Program-made: the position numbers and the translations under genes
Part shown: one piece after another, positions 6,740-13,967 of the stretch
Numbering within the stretch: position 1 is the stretch's first letter
Layout of the letters: every line of letters begins with the position of its first letter
NCBI GenBank assembly: GCA_016870135.1
Contig: VGCF01000013.1
Coordinates: 1 to 18,590, forward strand
Source of the DNA: Alphaproteobacteria bacterium
Lineage (GTDB): Bacteria; Pseudomonadota; Alphaproteobacteria; Holosporales; Holosporaceae
DNA length: 18,590 nt
Direction: 5' to 3'
Notes under the pieces: generated by a model
The model's database searches: none
What the model was told of the DNA's origin: nothing
Seen by the model: the letters and a program-made list of their open reading frames with translations, nothing else

Positions 6740-8110
6740 ATGAAAGTTCTGATCTGTGGCGTTGGATCCATTGGGTCCAGTTTAATTCATTATTTATCCT
6801 TGTATTACGAAATCGTGGCCATCGATACGGATGCAGGCGCCCTGGAACGCATTTCCTCTGTATACGATGTACAAACCATCTGTGGGAGCGCCTCTGACCC
6901 AAACATTTTGGAACAAGCGGGCCTGAGCCAGAACTCCTATGTGCTGGGCGTTACACAATGGGATGAGGTGAATTTAGTGGCCTGTCATCTCAGCCATCTT
7001 TTTGGTGCGGTCACCACCGTGGCACGATTGGAAAATAGAGCTTATTTTCAAGATAGCTTTTCCGCACCTTTGTCCAAATATTTTGAACTCAATGACTCTT
7101 TTTCATCCCATCAGATTTCGACATCATGCATTTTAGAGGCCTTAGATTACCCATATTGTTTCGATGTATTGCCCATTTGTAACAGAGAAGCCATGGTTTT
7201 GGGCATCCAAATGACGCCTTTTCATCCTTGGGTGGGGAAAACAGTCGCCGACATCCAAGAGTCCTCTGGCGTGCGACTGATTCGAATCATGACCCACGAC
7301 AACCAATGGATTCCAACGGCCTGTGATGTGATTGGTCCTCGTCATGCCCTTTACGGGATGGTGGCTGTGGCTGACGCCCCCTTATTACACAACCTTCATG
7401 ATTGCTCTGATCGGAAAAAAGCCATCCTGTGTTTAGGGTCTTCGCCCACTTTGTTTTCCTTTTTACCCTATGCCATGGACAGAGGACTAAACATCACCTT
7501 GTTATCAGACAACGAAGATGATTTATTTTTGGCCTCTCAACAGTGTCCAGGAATCCAGTTGATTCAAGGTCCCTATAACGATCCAAAACTGTTAAAAAAC
7601 GCATTAAAAGACCAGGACACAGTCATCAGTATGGGAGCCAGCGATGAGTATAATATTCTGGCTGCTGTGATGGCCCACAGTTATGGTATAAAACACACCA
7701 TGGCGTGCATTCAAAATCTGCATTACTTGTCTCCCCTTTGTGTTCGTGGTGTGAATCAAATGATTCATTCTGGACCACGCATTGTGATGGACGTTCTGAA
7801 AAAGATCACCCAACAAGAAGACGCTTGGATCTATCCCCTGCAAGGCATGGCCACAGGTATGGTGATCCAATCCTATGTACGACCAGAATCAAAAATGGCT
7901 GGAACAATGTGCCAAGATTGGCAAGAAGACCGTTGGCGTATTGTGGCGCTGTATCGAAACAATGCTCTGATTTGGAATCCAGAAACCATTGATGCAGGCG
8001 ATCACGTTTTGGCCACAGCATTGCCCGAAGGGTACAATATTTTTCAACAATCTATGGTTGTACCATCATTAAAAACCAAAGCAGCCCGTCCCCGTCCCAA
8101 TGGGGGATAG
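6740..8110 (+). CDS. trkA: TrkA, NAD-binding regulatory subunit of the Trk potassium uptake system
   Basis: A 456-residue cytoplasmic protein, almost the same length as E. coli TrkA (458), with the duplicated RCK architecture. It binds to and gates the TrkH/TrkG potassium channel in response to NAD(H) and nucleotides. RCK-N1 is at about 1-125, with the Rossmann loop GVGSIG (7-12) and the following acidic AIDTD (27-31). RCK-C1 is at about 145-215, RCK-N2 at about 227-340 and RCK-C2 at about 365-430. In the second Rossmann domain the glycine loop is degenerate (CLGSSPTLFSF), so only the first site probably binds dinucleotide well. No trkH is nearby. The ATG has no clear Shine-Dalgarno sequence; it lies 13 bases after a 23-bp dyad. 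The last residues (about 444-456) are a basic, Pro-rich tail. Confidence 0.92.
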   Translation: MKVLICGVGSIGSSLIHYLSLYYEIVAIDTDAGALERISSVYDVQTICGSASDPNILEQAGLSQNSYVLGVTQWDEVNLVACHLSHLFGAVTTVARLENRAYFQDSFSAPLSKYFELNDSFSSHQISTSCILEALDYPYCFDVLPICNREAMVLGIQMTPFHPWVGKTVADIQESSGVRLIRIMTHDNQWIPTACDVIGPRHALYGMVAVADAPLLHNLHDCSDRKKAILCLGSSPTLFSFLPYAMDRGLNITLLSDNEDDLFLASQQCPGIQLIQGPYNDPKLLKNALKDQDTVISMGASDEYNILAAVMAHSYGIKHTMACIQNLHYLSPLCVRGVNQMIHSGPRIVMDVLKKITQQEDAWIYPLQGMATGMVIQSYVRPESKMAGTMCQDWQEDRWRIVALYRNNALIWNPETIDAGDHVLATALPEGYNIFQQSMVVPSLKTKAARPRPNGG

Positions 8111-8149
8111 TCTTTTTCCAATCCCTTTAAAAAAAGACTGGCAAGGGGG

Positions 8150-8178
8150 TTGCATTGGGGGTAAAAAGTACGTATATT
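8150..8178 (+). promoter_or_regulatory. Putative promoter of the initiator tRNA gene
   Basis: TTGCAT (8150-8155), a 17-base spacer and TATATT (8173-8178) make a good sigma70-like promoter. The tRNA begins at 8184, only five bases after the -10, so the expected transcription start almost coincides with tRNA position 1. Confidence 0.6.
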
Positions 8179-8183
8179 AATAA

Positions 8184-8260
<77 letters not shown>

Positions 8261-8621
8261 AAAAAACATAACAGATAAAAATTCAACACATACACGATTA
8301 TTCATTGTTGTGATCAAGTTTTTTGCCTCACCCTTTCAAACTTGACCCACCTTTTCAAACGTTTCGTATTCAAAAACGATCTCACCCGTTGGATTTTTCG
8401 TCCTTTGGCGCGAATAAGCAGAGATCTTCTCGGTTGCTGCCTGATGGGCACGGGGATATCAAGAGGTTGATCAAAACAAGAGGCCATTCAAAACCCGTGA
8501 AACACCGCTGGTGACATTATCCGGTTGAATCGCATCGTGGCATAAAAACGATAACGCCGGTTGAATCGCATCACCAACAGGTTTGAAAGCTGAAATAAAA
8601 ATAGGGTACTGAAATAGGGTG
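8261..8621. other. Gene-poor spacer between two tRNA genes
   Basis: About 360 bp with no convincing gene. A 63-codon frame on + (8323-8514) starts with TTG, lacks a Shine-Dalgarno sequence and has a basic composition that I do not recognise; it may be a remnant of a decayed gene. Near the right end there is a 16-bp direct repeat (8521-8572) and two copies of an aatagggt-containing motif (about 8599-8620). No terminator for the initiator tRNA is obvious. Confidence 0.5.
8521..8572. repeat. Pair of 16-bp direct repeats
   Basis: ccggttgaatcgcatc occurs at 8521-8536 and again at 8557-8572, a 36-bp period with 20 unrelated bases between. There are only two copies, so it is not a CRISPR array. I see no third copy in the window on either strand. 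Confidence 0.85.
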
Positions 8622-8693
8622 CTGGGGTGCTAGGATTCGAACCTAGGGATGACGGTACCAAAAACCGTTGCCTTACCGCTTGGCTACACCCCA
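8622..8693 (-). tRNA. tRNA-Gln (UUG), CCA not encoded
   Basis: Read on the - strand, 72 bases fold as a cloverleaf. The acceptor is TGGGGTG/CACCCCA, the anticodon stem ACGGT/ACCGT encloses loop TTTTGGT (anticodon UUG), and the T arm CCTAG-GTTCGAATC-CTAG is intact. The discriminator is G73, as expected for glutamine tRNA. The bases after it are CAC, so CCA must be added by the nucleotidyltransferase, unlike the neighbouring initiator tRNA. It closely resembles E. coli tRNA-Gln. Confidence 0.95.
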
Positions 8694-8703
8694 ATGCTTT
8701 TTC

Positions 8704-8732
8704 ATTGTAACAAAACACGAGACGCACAACAA
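8704..8732 (-). promoter_or_regulatory. Putative promoter of tRNA-Gln
   Basis: On the - strand TTGTTG (plus 8727-8732), a 17-base spacer and TACAAT (plus 8704-8709) form a good promoter, with TG one base before the -10. The tRNA starts 10 bases after the -10, so its 5' leader would be only about 3-4 bases. Confidence 0.65.
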
Positions 8733-8787
8733 GTCCCCCCACAGAGCTTTTTTACCCAAAGATGGTCATAACCACACAACACTAGGC

Positions 8788-8827
8788 AAAAAAATTGCCC
8801 GTTTAGAGCAAAGCTCTATAAGGGCAA
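8788..8827 (-). terminator. Strong rho-independent terminator of the small acidic secreted peptide gene
   Basis: On the - strand TTGCCC, a few unpaired bases, AGAGC, a TTT loop, GCTCT and then GGGCAA form a long stem (plus 8795-8827), immediately followed by seven T (plus 8788-8794). It lies about 40 bases after the peptide's stop codon. Confidence 0.88.
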
Positions 8828-8868
8828 TATAAAAAAACCGATCAAAAGACCGATTCAACAACAGAAAA

Positions 8869-9039
8869 TTACGAACCAGCGTCTTCTTCTTTTACGTCTT
8901 CGGCTGCTTTTGCTTCGTCGGCTGTGTCTGTTGTTGCGGATTCTGCAGCGGGTGCAGCGTGTGCGTCTGTTGCGCTTGAATCAGCAGAAACAATGGAACC
9001 AGAAACCAACATTACCAACATCAATGCATACCTTATCAT
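8869..9039 (-). CDS. Small acidic, alanine-rich secreted peptide (56 aa)
   Basis: Translation from the ATG at 9039 gives 56 residues beginning MIRYALMLVMLVSGSIVSA, a clear Sec signal peptide with probable cleavage after residue 19. The mature 37-residue chain is low-complexity: 11 Asp/Glu against 2 Lys, many Ala, Ser and Thr, no Cys, no aromatic residue. The frame is open further upstream to 9114, but the ATG at 9039 has a good AGGAG Shine-Dalgarno sequence about 9 bases before it, and it begins the signal peptide exactly. A strong terminator follows, so it is a stand-alone transcription unit between tRNA-Gln and rpmF. No lipobox is present, so it is probably periplasmic or released. I do not recognise the family. 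A charge-buffering or cation-binding peptide is possible but unsupported. Confidence 0.75.
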   Translation of the reverse strand: MIRYALMLVMLVSGSIVSADSSATDAHAAPAAESATTDTADEAKAAEDVKEEDAGS

Positions 9040-9153
9040 TTTTATTTTCTCCTTTTTTACAGGTTTTACAGGATCACCATAACCTTGTTTTAACCCCTGT
9101 GGCAATAGGGTCAAAAAAAATAGTCTAAAATTTGTAAAAAGAGTGTTTCAGCG

Positions 9154-9182
9154 TTGATTTTTTTACCTTACAGACGTATGAT
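9154..9182 (+). promoter_or_regulatory. Putative promoter of the rpmF-plsX operon
   Basis: TTGATT (9154-9159), 17 bases, then TATGAT (9177-9182). The start site would be near 9189, leaving a leader of about 23 bases that carries an AGGA Shine-Dalgarno sequence before the rpmF ATG. Confidence 0.6.
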
Positions 9183-9211
9183 AAGGCTAATTATTTTATA
9201 GGATTCCGTCC

Positions 9212-9433
9212 ATGGCCGTCCCAAAAAAGAAAACGAGCCCCTCTCGACAAGGTATGCGCAGCTCTAGCAAGCATGTGCATGTTGACAATATGACATTGTG
9301 CAGAAACTGTGACGATTTTCGCAGAACCCACCATATGTGCTTGCATTGTGGGCATTATGATGGCCGTCATGTCATAACTACGAAGTCTCAAAAACGTGCC
9401 CAAAGAGCACTGGATGGCACAGAGAATACATGA
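9212..9433 (+). CDS. rpmF: 50S ribosomal protein L32 (bL32)
   Basis: A 73-residue basic protein starting MAVPKKKTSPSRQGMRSSSK, the standard bL32 N-terminus that threads into the large ribosomal subunit. The zinc-ribbon cysteines are all present: C30 and C33 in CRNC, C43 and C46 in CLHC, so this is the zinc-binding form. The segment GHYDGRHVI after the ribbon is also typical. It is slightly longer than most bL32 (about 57-65). Its TGA overlaps the plsX ATG by four bases (ATGA, 9430-9433), so the two genes are almost certainly translationally coupled. rpmF-plsX is a widespread gene pair linking ribosome synthesis to lipid synthesis. Confidence 0.96.
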   Translation: MAVPKKKTSPSRQGMRSSSKHVHVDNMTLCRNCDDFRRTHHMCLHCGHYDGRHVITTKSQKRAQRALDGTENT

Positions 9434-10479
9434 CTTTACTTGCTGTTGACGTGATGGGGGGGGATGATGCGCCGCATGTGTGCATCGAAGGAATAGCTTT
9501 ATTTCACAAGAAATGTCCTGATGCTCAATTTTTACTTTTTGGGGATCAGGCGGTTATCACACCTCTTTTAAATGTATACAAACACGTAGAACCCGTTTGC
9601 ACCATTGTTCACACCGATGAAAGCATTTCGTCCACGGCAAAACCATCTGCTGTATTGCGTCAATGGCCCCGGTCTAGTATGCGTTTGGCCCTAGAGGCGG
9701 TATCCAGCAAAACAGCAAATGCCGCAGTTTCAGCGGGAAATACAGGAGCCTATTTGGCACTGGCCAAGAATATTTTAAGAACGCTGGGCAGCATTGACCG
9801 ACCAGCCATTGCATCCCAATTTCCCAGCAACAATGGTCACCTGATCGTTTTATTGGATTTGGGGGGTACTCTGGATGCTTCGTCTCGAAACCTGGTGGAA
9901 TATGCTCAGATGGGCAGCATTTTTGCAGAAAAGGTGTTAAAGTTTTGTAAACCCAGCGTGGGCCTGTTAAATGTCGGAAAAGAAGACACCAAAGGCAGCG
10001 ACACCTTGCAACAAGCCTTTTTAACATTGAAATCATCCCGTCTGAATTTTCAGGGATTTGTAGAAGGTCATGACATTGCTATGGGCACCGTATCGGTCGT
10101 GGTCACCGATGGGTTTTCCGGAAATATTGCATTGAAAACAGCCGAAGGTATTGCTAAATTATGCTTTTCATCGTTAAAAAATAGCTTTTCGTCCCACTGG
10201 TGGGGTAAAATTGTGGGTCTATTGGCCAGACCTTTTTTAAAGGATCTGCATAACCGTTTCGATCCACGGGTTTATAATGGCGCCATATGGCTGGGTCTGA
10301 ATGGAATTGCTGTTAAAAGCCATGGCGGAACCGATGCTGTGGGTTTTTCTCATGCCCTGCAAATGGCCTATGATATGGTTCAGGCCAACATCGTTGCAGA
10401 AATTGAAAAGTCTTTGCACACCAAGGACGATGATGGCAAAGACTCCCCCCCTATTGACGTAACAGGGCCGTTACACTGA
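9430..10479 (+). CDS. plsX: PlsX, phosphate acyltransferase
   Basis: A 349-residue protein that converts acyl-ACP and phosphate to acyl-phosphate, the donor for PlsY in the first step of phospholipid synthesis. It is a peripheral membrane enzyme. The family start is plain: LLAVDVMGGDDAP (3-15). Other PlsX landmarks follow: SSTAKPSAVLR (67-77), SAGNTGAYLALA (101-112) with the conserved AGNTGA, LLDLGGTLDAS (140-150), GLLNVGKEDTKGS (178-190), VVVTDGFSGNIALKT (223-237) and, near the C-terminus, a Gly-His-Gly-Gly-rich SHGGTDAVGF. The length is normal. The ATG overlaps the rpmF stop. In most alphaproteobacteria fabH follows plsX directly. Here no fabH is seen; an 830-bp gene-poor region follows instead. 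Confidence 0.96.
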   Translation: MTLLAVDVMGGDDAPHVCIEGIALFHKKCPDAQFLLFGDQAVITPLLNVYKHVEPVCTIVHTDESISSTAKPSAVLRQWPRSSMRLALEAVSSKTANAAVSAGNTGAYLALAKNILRTLGSIDRPAIASQFPSNNGHLIVLLDLGGTLDASSRNLVEYAQMGSIFAEKVLKFCKPSVGLLNVGKEDTKGSDTLQQAFLTLKSSRLNFQGFVEGHDIAMGTVSVVVTDGFSGNIALKTAEGIAKLCFSSLKNSFSSHWWGKIVGLLARPFLKDLHNRFDPRVYNGAIWLGLNGIAVKSHGGTDAVGFSHALQMAYDMVQANIVAEIEKSLHTKDDDGKDSPPIDVTGPLH

Positions 10480-10857
10480 CTGAATGAACGCAGAATCGCC
10501 TATCCTTTCCCAATTTTTCAACCCCACAGACGCGTTCTTGGGATTGTTTTGGTTCACACCCTGTTTTTTCAGCGCCCCATTATGGTTTCAGCGCATTTGT
10601 CTTAGAATAGTCATCCGTACTCTGATCCGGTGTGTTGCCTGGACAAAACCGGTTAAACAGAGAACACTGTCATCACAGGGGGGCGTCACAAAAACAATGA
10701 TTAACCACAGTACGTTACGAATACACACCAATGATTGCCATTGACAGAACTTATTAGAAACCTGGACCACAAACAAACATTTAAACCTTAAAAAAACCGT
10801 TCTACAATCCTAGATCAATATATTTTAACACTTAACTATGCTAATGCCCATTTATTT

Positions 10858-10913
10858 AAAAACAGAAAAAATGGATCAAGTTATTTGGTTCAATTGTTTT
10901 TTGCTCTGTTTTT
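10858..10913. repeat. AT-rich inverted repeat (hairpin)
   Basis: The left arm AAAAACAGAAAAAA (10858-10871) pairs with the right arm TTTTTTGCTCTGTTTTT (10897-10913) with a two-base bulge, leaving a loop of about 25 bases. The stem is nearly all A-T with two G-C pairs. It has no T run beyond the stem, so it is not a standard terminator. Confidence 0.5.
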
Positions 10914-11193
10914 ACAGCCCCCATGCACGAGATAAAAAAGCAAAATCAAAAGGCAGAAAAGCCAACTTATAGGACGAATGAATAAACGAGAGGTACAAAA
11001 ACAGGTAAAGGAAAACAAGGAAGGCCCGTGGGATACACAAGAAAATAATCAAGGCACGATTCAATAGCTGAAAAAAAATTGGGCCATTGAAACACAGTTT
11101 TCATCGATCAATACTCTTATGACTGACAAAAACCACAAACGTTCCCGAACATGCAAATTCTGGATCATACGAACATATAGATCATGCAACGGT

Positions 11194-11211
11194 AAAAAAA
11201 AAGGGGGGGGG
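11194..11211. repeat. A9G9 homopolymer tract
   Basis: Nine A (11194-11202) are followed directly by nine G (11203-11211) in non-coding sequence. Such runs are prone to slippage and to sequencing error, so the lengths should be treated as approximate. Confidence 0.8.
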
Positions 11212-11293
11212 CATCAGACCCACCATCCATCAGAACCACCGCCCGTTTGGGGAACGAAAAATGTGTACCTAGCTGTAAAACATGACAAGAGAC

Positions 11294-11328
11294 AAAAAAG
11301 CCGCCTGCCCCTAGGACACCAAGAGCAG
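11294..11328 (-). terminator. Possible terminator at the end of the E2 gene
   Basis: On the - strand CTGCTC in the last codons can pair with GGGCAG just after the stop (plus 11323-11328 with 11305-11310). A run of six T (plus 11294-11299) follows after five more bases. The gap before the T run makes this weaker than a standard terminator. Confidence 0.35.
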
Positions 11329-12843
11329 AGGTTGTTCAATCAATTTTTGAAACGTGGTTAAAAATTCTGCTGCCACAGACCCGTCAATAACCCGATGATC
11401 AGCCGCAATGGTGGCCTGCATGACTTTGCCCACTGTCACAGCGCCGTCCCGTACAATGGCCTGTTCTTTTGTCGCCCCGATGGCCAAAATACCGGTATGT
11501 CCAGGATTGATAATGGGATTAAATTGATCGATCCCCATCATCCCCAAATTGGTCAATGTAAACAGGCCTCCTTGATACTCATTGGGCGATAATTTTCCAT
11601 TTCTGGCCCGCACAATCAACGATTTTAACTCTGGCGCCAGGGTTCGCAATGGCTTTGTATCGGCAAAGCGCACAATGGGGGTAATTAAACCACCAGGAAC
11701 CGATACGGCCACGGCCAAATCCACATGATCGTGTTGCACGGCGTGCTGTTCATCGCCCCACATTAAGCGCATTTCGTTTACTTTTCGTAAGGATAAGGCG
11801 CAAGCACGCACCATAAAATCATTGACCGAAAGACCTTTACTGTCCCCATTCATGGCCTGGCGCAATGCCAACAATGCATCCATATGGCATTGTACGGTCA
11901 GATAAAAATGGGGTACCGTCTGTTTGGATAAGGTTAAACGTTGCGCAATGGTTTTACGCATACCCGACAGAGACACGGGTGTGGTGGATGCCACGATATA
12001 ATCACACCGTTCACCATACGCAGGATCCAAGGCACCAAGCCCCGTATCAACAGCGCGTTCTAATAAAGGCACAGAACAAGATGACACATGAATGGGAGAG
12101 CTAATGCCTTTGATGTCCCCATTATGGTTCTCTAATGTTCCGTTACGCTGATCTACAGTTCCATGTTTCATGGCCTCCATCACATCATTCTTCACAATAC
12201 GTCCTCTGGGACCGGTGCCATGAATATGATGCAGGGAAATCCCGTGTTGCTCGGCCCACTTGCGTGCCAATGGTGATGCCATAACGCGATTATGATCGCG
12301 CGATATGTGGACCGGTGCCACAGTCGAATCTGGTTTTGCAGAAGCCTGACCGTTGAATCCGTTGGCATTGGTGCTGGCACCAGAGTCTGGGCTTGTGTTC
12401 AAATGACCAGCGGAAGAAGTGCTTTTTTCATCCTTAATCAGTGTGCTGGACAACGATACACCAGCAGGTTGCACAGTAGCGGATTGAATCGGTTGTGCAG
12501 GGCTGGGTTGATCCAAGGGGGCAGGGGAGGCCACCACAGGAACCGTAGAGTTTTCAATGCCTTGCTCTAATAACCAGGTTTTGCTCACCCCTTCCAGCTC
12601 TGTTTGATGCCGTAAAGCCGCAATGATCGTGCCCACAGCCACATCGTTTGTACCTGCAGGAACCGCTAAATAATCTAAAATACCCGATTGGGTGGCTTCG
12701 ACCTCCATGACGGCTTTGTCTGTTTCAATTTCCAGCAACAAATCCCCGGTATTGACCACGTCGTTGACGCGTTTATGCCAAACAATCAAATGCCCTGTGG
12801 TCATGGTGGGGGACAGGGCTGGCATTGTAATGGGTATGGGCAT
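11311..12843 (-). CDS. pdhC: Dihydrolipoamide acetyltransferase, E2 of pyruvate dehydrogenase
   Basis: A 510-residue E2 subunit (also named aceF) that passes acetyl groups from lipoamide to CoA and forms the core of the pyruvate dehydrogenase complex. There is one N-terminal lipoyl domain (1-80) with the lipoylated K43 in ETDKAVME. A long Pro/Ser/Ala-rich flexible linker covers about 100-185. The E3/E1-binding domain is at about 187-223 (MASPLARKWAEQHGI, then GTGPRGRIVKNDV). A second linker leads to the catalytic domain at about 285-510, with H483 and D487 in ADHRVIDG. The opening PIPITMPALSPTMTTG is typical of PDH E2 in alphaproteobacteria and mitochondria, rather than of 2-oxoglutarate or branched-chain E2. 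A good AGGA precedes the ATG. pdhA, pdhB and the E3 gene lpd, often adjacent, are absent. Confidence 0.93.
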   Translation of the reverse strand: MPIPITMPALSPTMTTGHLIVWHKRVNDVVNTGDLLLEIETDKAVMEVEATQSGILDYLAVPAGTNDVAVGTIIAALRHQTELEGVSKTWLLEQGIENSTVPVVASPAPLDQPSPAQPIQSATVQPAGVSLSSTLIKDEKSTSSAGHLNTSPDSGASTNANGFNGQASAKPDSTVAPVHISRDHNRVMASPLARKWAEQHGISLHHIHGTGPRGRIVKNDVMEAMKHGTVDQRNGTLENHNGDIKGISSPIHVSSCSVPLLERAVDTGLGALDPAYGERCDYIVASTTPVSLSGMRKTIAQRLTLSKQTVPHFYLTVQCHMDALLALRQAMNGDSKGLSVNDFMVRACALSLRKVNEMRLMWGDEQHAVQHDHVDLAVAVSVPGGLITPIVRFADTKPLRTLAPELKSLIVRARNGKLSPNEYQGGLFTLTNLGMMGIDQFNPIINPGHTGILAIGATKEQAIVRDGAVTVGKVMQATIAADHRVIDGSVAAEFLTTFQKLIEQPLLLVS

Positions 12844-12898
12844 ACATCATCCTGGTTACAGAGAATAACTCTCTTGAAAAATCCTGAAATATACATCC

Positions 12899-12907
12899 AA
12901 TATACCA
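12899..12907 (-). promoter_or_regulatory. Putative extended -10 promoter of the E2 gene
   Basis: On the - strand TGG-TATATT (plus 12899-12907) lies about 55 bases before the E2 ATG. The -35 region is poor, as expected for an extended -10 promoter. A short hairpin, AGAGA-ATAAC-TCTCT, lies in the leader near plus 12860-12875. Confidence 0.45.
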
Positions 12908-13012
12908 CATTCAGATGCGCCAGGAAAACTCTGATGAACGACTTTTATCTTTTTCACAGTATGATAGAGTTTTATAGATTATGGTTCAAAATACAATGGG
13001 GCGTCAAAGATC

Positions 13013-13954
13013 ATGAGCAGTATCATCCATTTTCTGCCTTCTTCGCGGCCAATCCAGTGCCAACATTTTGATCACAAAACGCCCTATTTTCAAAAAGAAT
13101 GGAAACGCCCTCTGCTGGTTCAAGGTCTGGTCCCTACCCACACCATGGTTGTGCTGGCCAAAATTTTAGGTTTTCCTTGGGTGCCCGGTCCGCTGAGCCC
13201 TTTTTCTTGTGGAGAATGGGGATGTTCTGATGTGCCAAACATGGGGAAAATATCCGCCATTGTGGTGCATGAATTTTCCCAAACCTCTGATCCCTTGATG
13301 GCACTGGGTCTGCTGTGCAGCCGATTAAAAGAGGCCAAAACAGAGCGTATTGTTGTGATGACTCCCTATGTACCCTATGGTCGTAACCCAAAGGCTGTGG
13401 ATGTGTTGGGTCACATCCTGGAATCATTTGATATTGAATGCCTGATCACCCTGGATCCTCATTTACCAAAATTCATGTCAACGGCATCCTTTGATACCCG
13501 TATCGTATCAGGGATGCCTATTTTTCTATCCGCATTAAAAAACGCGGCCATCAGCCATGTCATATCCCCCGATTCAGGAGGCAAAGATCGTGCAACAGCA
13601 TGGGCAACGCATATGGGATGTCCGTGGTCTTGTTTATCGAAAAAACGGACGCCTCAGGGCACAGAAATATGGCACCACAACCCCGATTGGTTCGATGAAA
13701 CCTGCTTGATTGTGGACGATGTGGTGGATACAGGCAGCACGTTATCTCAAGCTTGCGCCTATGTGCTGAGCAAAGGTGCCCGGCGTGTAATGGCGGCCGT
13801 TACCCACGGGGTATTTTCAAACCCCTGTTTGGATCACCTTCAAACCAGCGGACTAGAGACCCTGTGGATCAGTGACAGCATCCCTCAATCCTTACCCTCT
13901 GACCAAGGGATCTTACGTATTCTGCCCTGGACGGATGTTTTTTCGATCTCTTGA
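13013..13954 (+). CDS. prs: Ribose-phosphate pyrophosphokinase (PRPP synthetase), divergent
   Basis: A 313-residue protein with the two-domain phosphoribosyltransferase fold of PRPP synthetase, which makes PRPP from ribose 5-phosphate and ATP for nucleotide, His and Trp synthesis. Matching elements: PFSCGEWG (63-70) where the family has F-x-DGE, TPYVPYGRNPK (117-127) for the usual PYFGYARQDRK, DPH (148-150) for D-L/M-H, ISPDSGGKDRA (184-194), the catalytic-loop lysines SKKRTP (209-214), the PRPP loop LIVDDVVDTGSTL (232-244) and THGVFSNP (264-271). Thus nearly every block is present, but several consensus residues are changed: the Asp of DGE is Cys, and the RQ of the ATP-binding YARQD is RN. 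It may be a true but fast-evolving Prs or a relative with altered regulation. No clear Shine-Dalgarno sequence is seen. It is divergent from the E2 gene. Confidence 0.82.
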   Translation: MSSIIHFLPSSRPIQCQHFDHKTPYFQKEWKRPLLVQGLVPTHTMVVLAKILGFPWVPGPLSPFSCGEWGCSDVPNMGKISAIVVHEFSQTSDPLMALGLLCSRLKEAKTERIVVMTPYVPYGRNPKAVDVLGHILESFDIECLITLDPHLPKFMSTASFDTRIVSGMPIFLSALKNAAISHVISPDSGGKDRATAWATHMGCPWSCLSKKRTPQGTEIWHHNPDWFDETCLIVDDVVDTGSTLSQACAYVLSKGARRVMAAVTHGVFSNPCLDHLQTSGLETLWISDSIPQSLPSDQGILRILPWTDVFSIS

Positions 13955-13967
13955 CTTCTTGCACCCA

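Larger units (their letters stand above)
10480..11293. other. Long gene-poor region after plsX
   Basis: More than 800 bp without a convincing gene. What it holds: an 86-codon + frame at 10484-10744 with no Shine-Dalgarno sequence and an implausible mix of Cys, Trp and Phe; tiny + frames of about 42 codons (from 10844) and 29 codons (from 10978) in A-rich sequence; an AT-rich hairpin (10858-10913); and an A9G9 run (11194-11211). None of the frames resembles fabH or ihfA, which often follow plsX. The base composition becomes A-rich after 10750, unlike the flanking genes. This looks like decayed or regulatory DNA. Confidence 0.5.

Noticed and set aside
8109..8139. AGTCTTTTT/AAAAAGACT inverted repeat at the end of trkA as a terminator
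   Set aside because: The stem is nearly all A-T and no T run follows it on the + strand.
8323..8514. 63-codon + frame between the two tRNA genes
   Set aside because: It begins with TTG without a ribosome binding site, and the sequence matches nothing I recognise; at most a remnant.
8521..8572. Possible CRISPR fragment
   Set aside because: There are only two copies of a 16-bp repeat with a single 20-bp gap, no further units and no cas gene.
8488..8742. 84-codon - frame
   Set aside because: It runs straight through the tRNA-Gln gene, so it is a chance frame.
9040..9114. N-terminal extension of the small acidic peptide
   Set aside because: It would place 25 charged residues before a signal peptide and ignores the good Shine-Dalgarno sequence at the ATG at 9039.
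10484..10744. 86-codon + frame five bases after plsX
   Set aside because: It has no Shine-Dalgarno sequence, an implausible composition (many Cys, Trp, Phe then a random-looking tail) and no resemblance to FabH or IHF.
10480..11293. Signal recognition particle RNA, tmRNA or RNase P RNA in the gap
   Set aside because: I looked for their conserved core words by eye and found none; a covariance-model search would be needed to exclude them fully.
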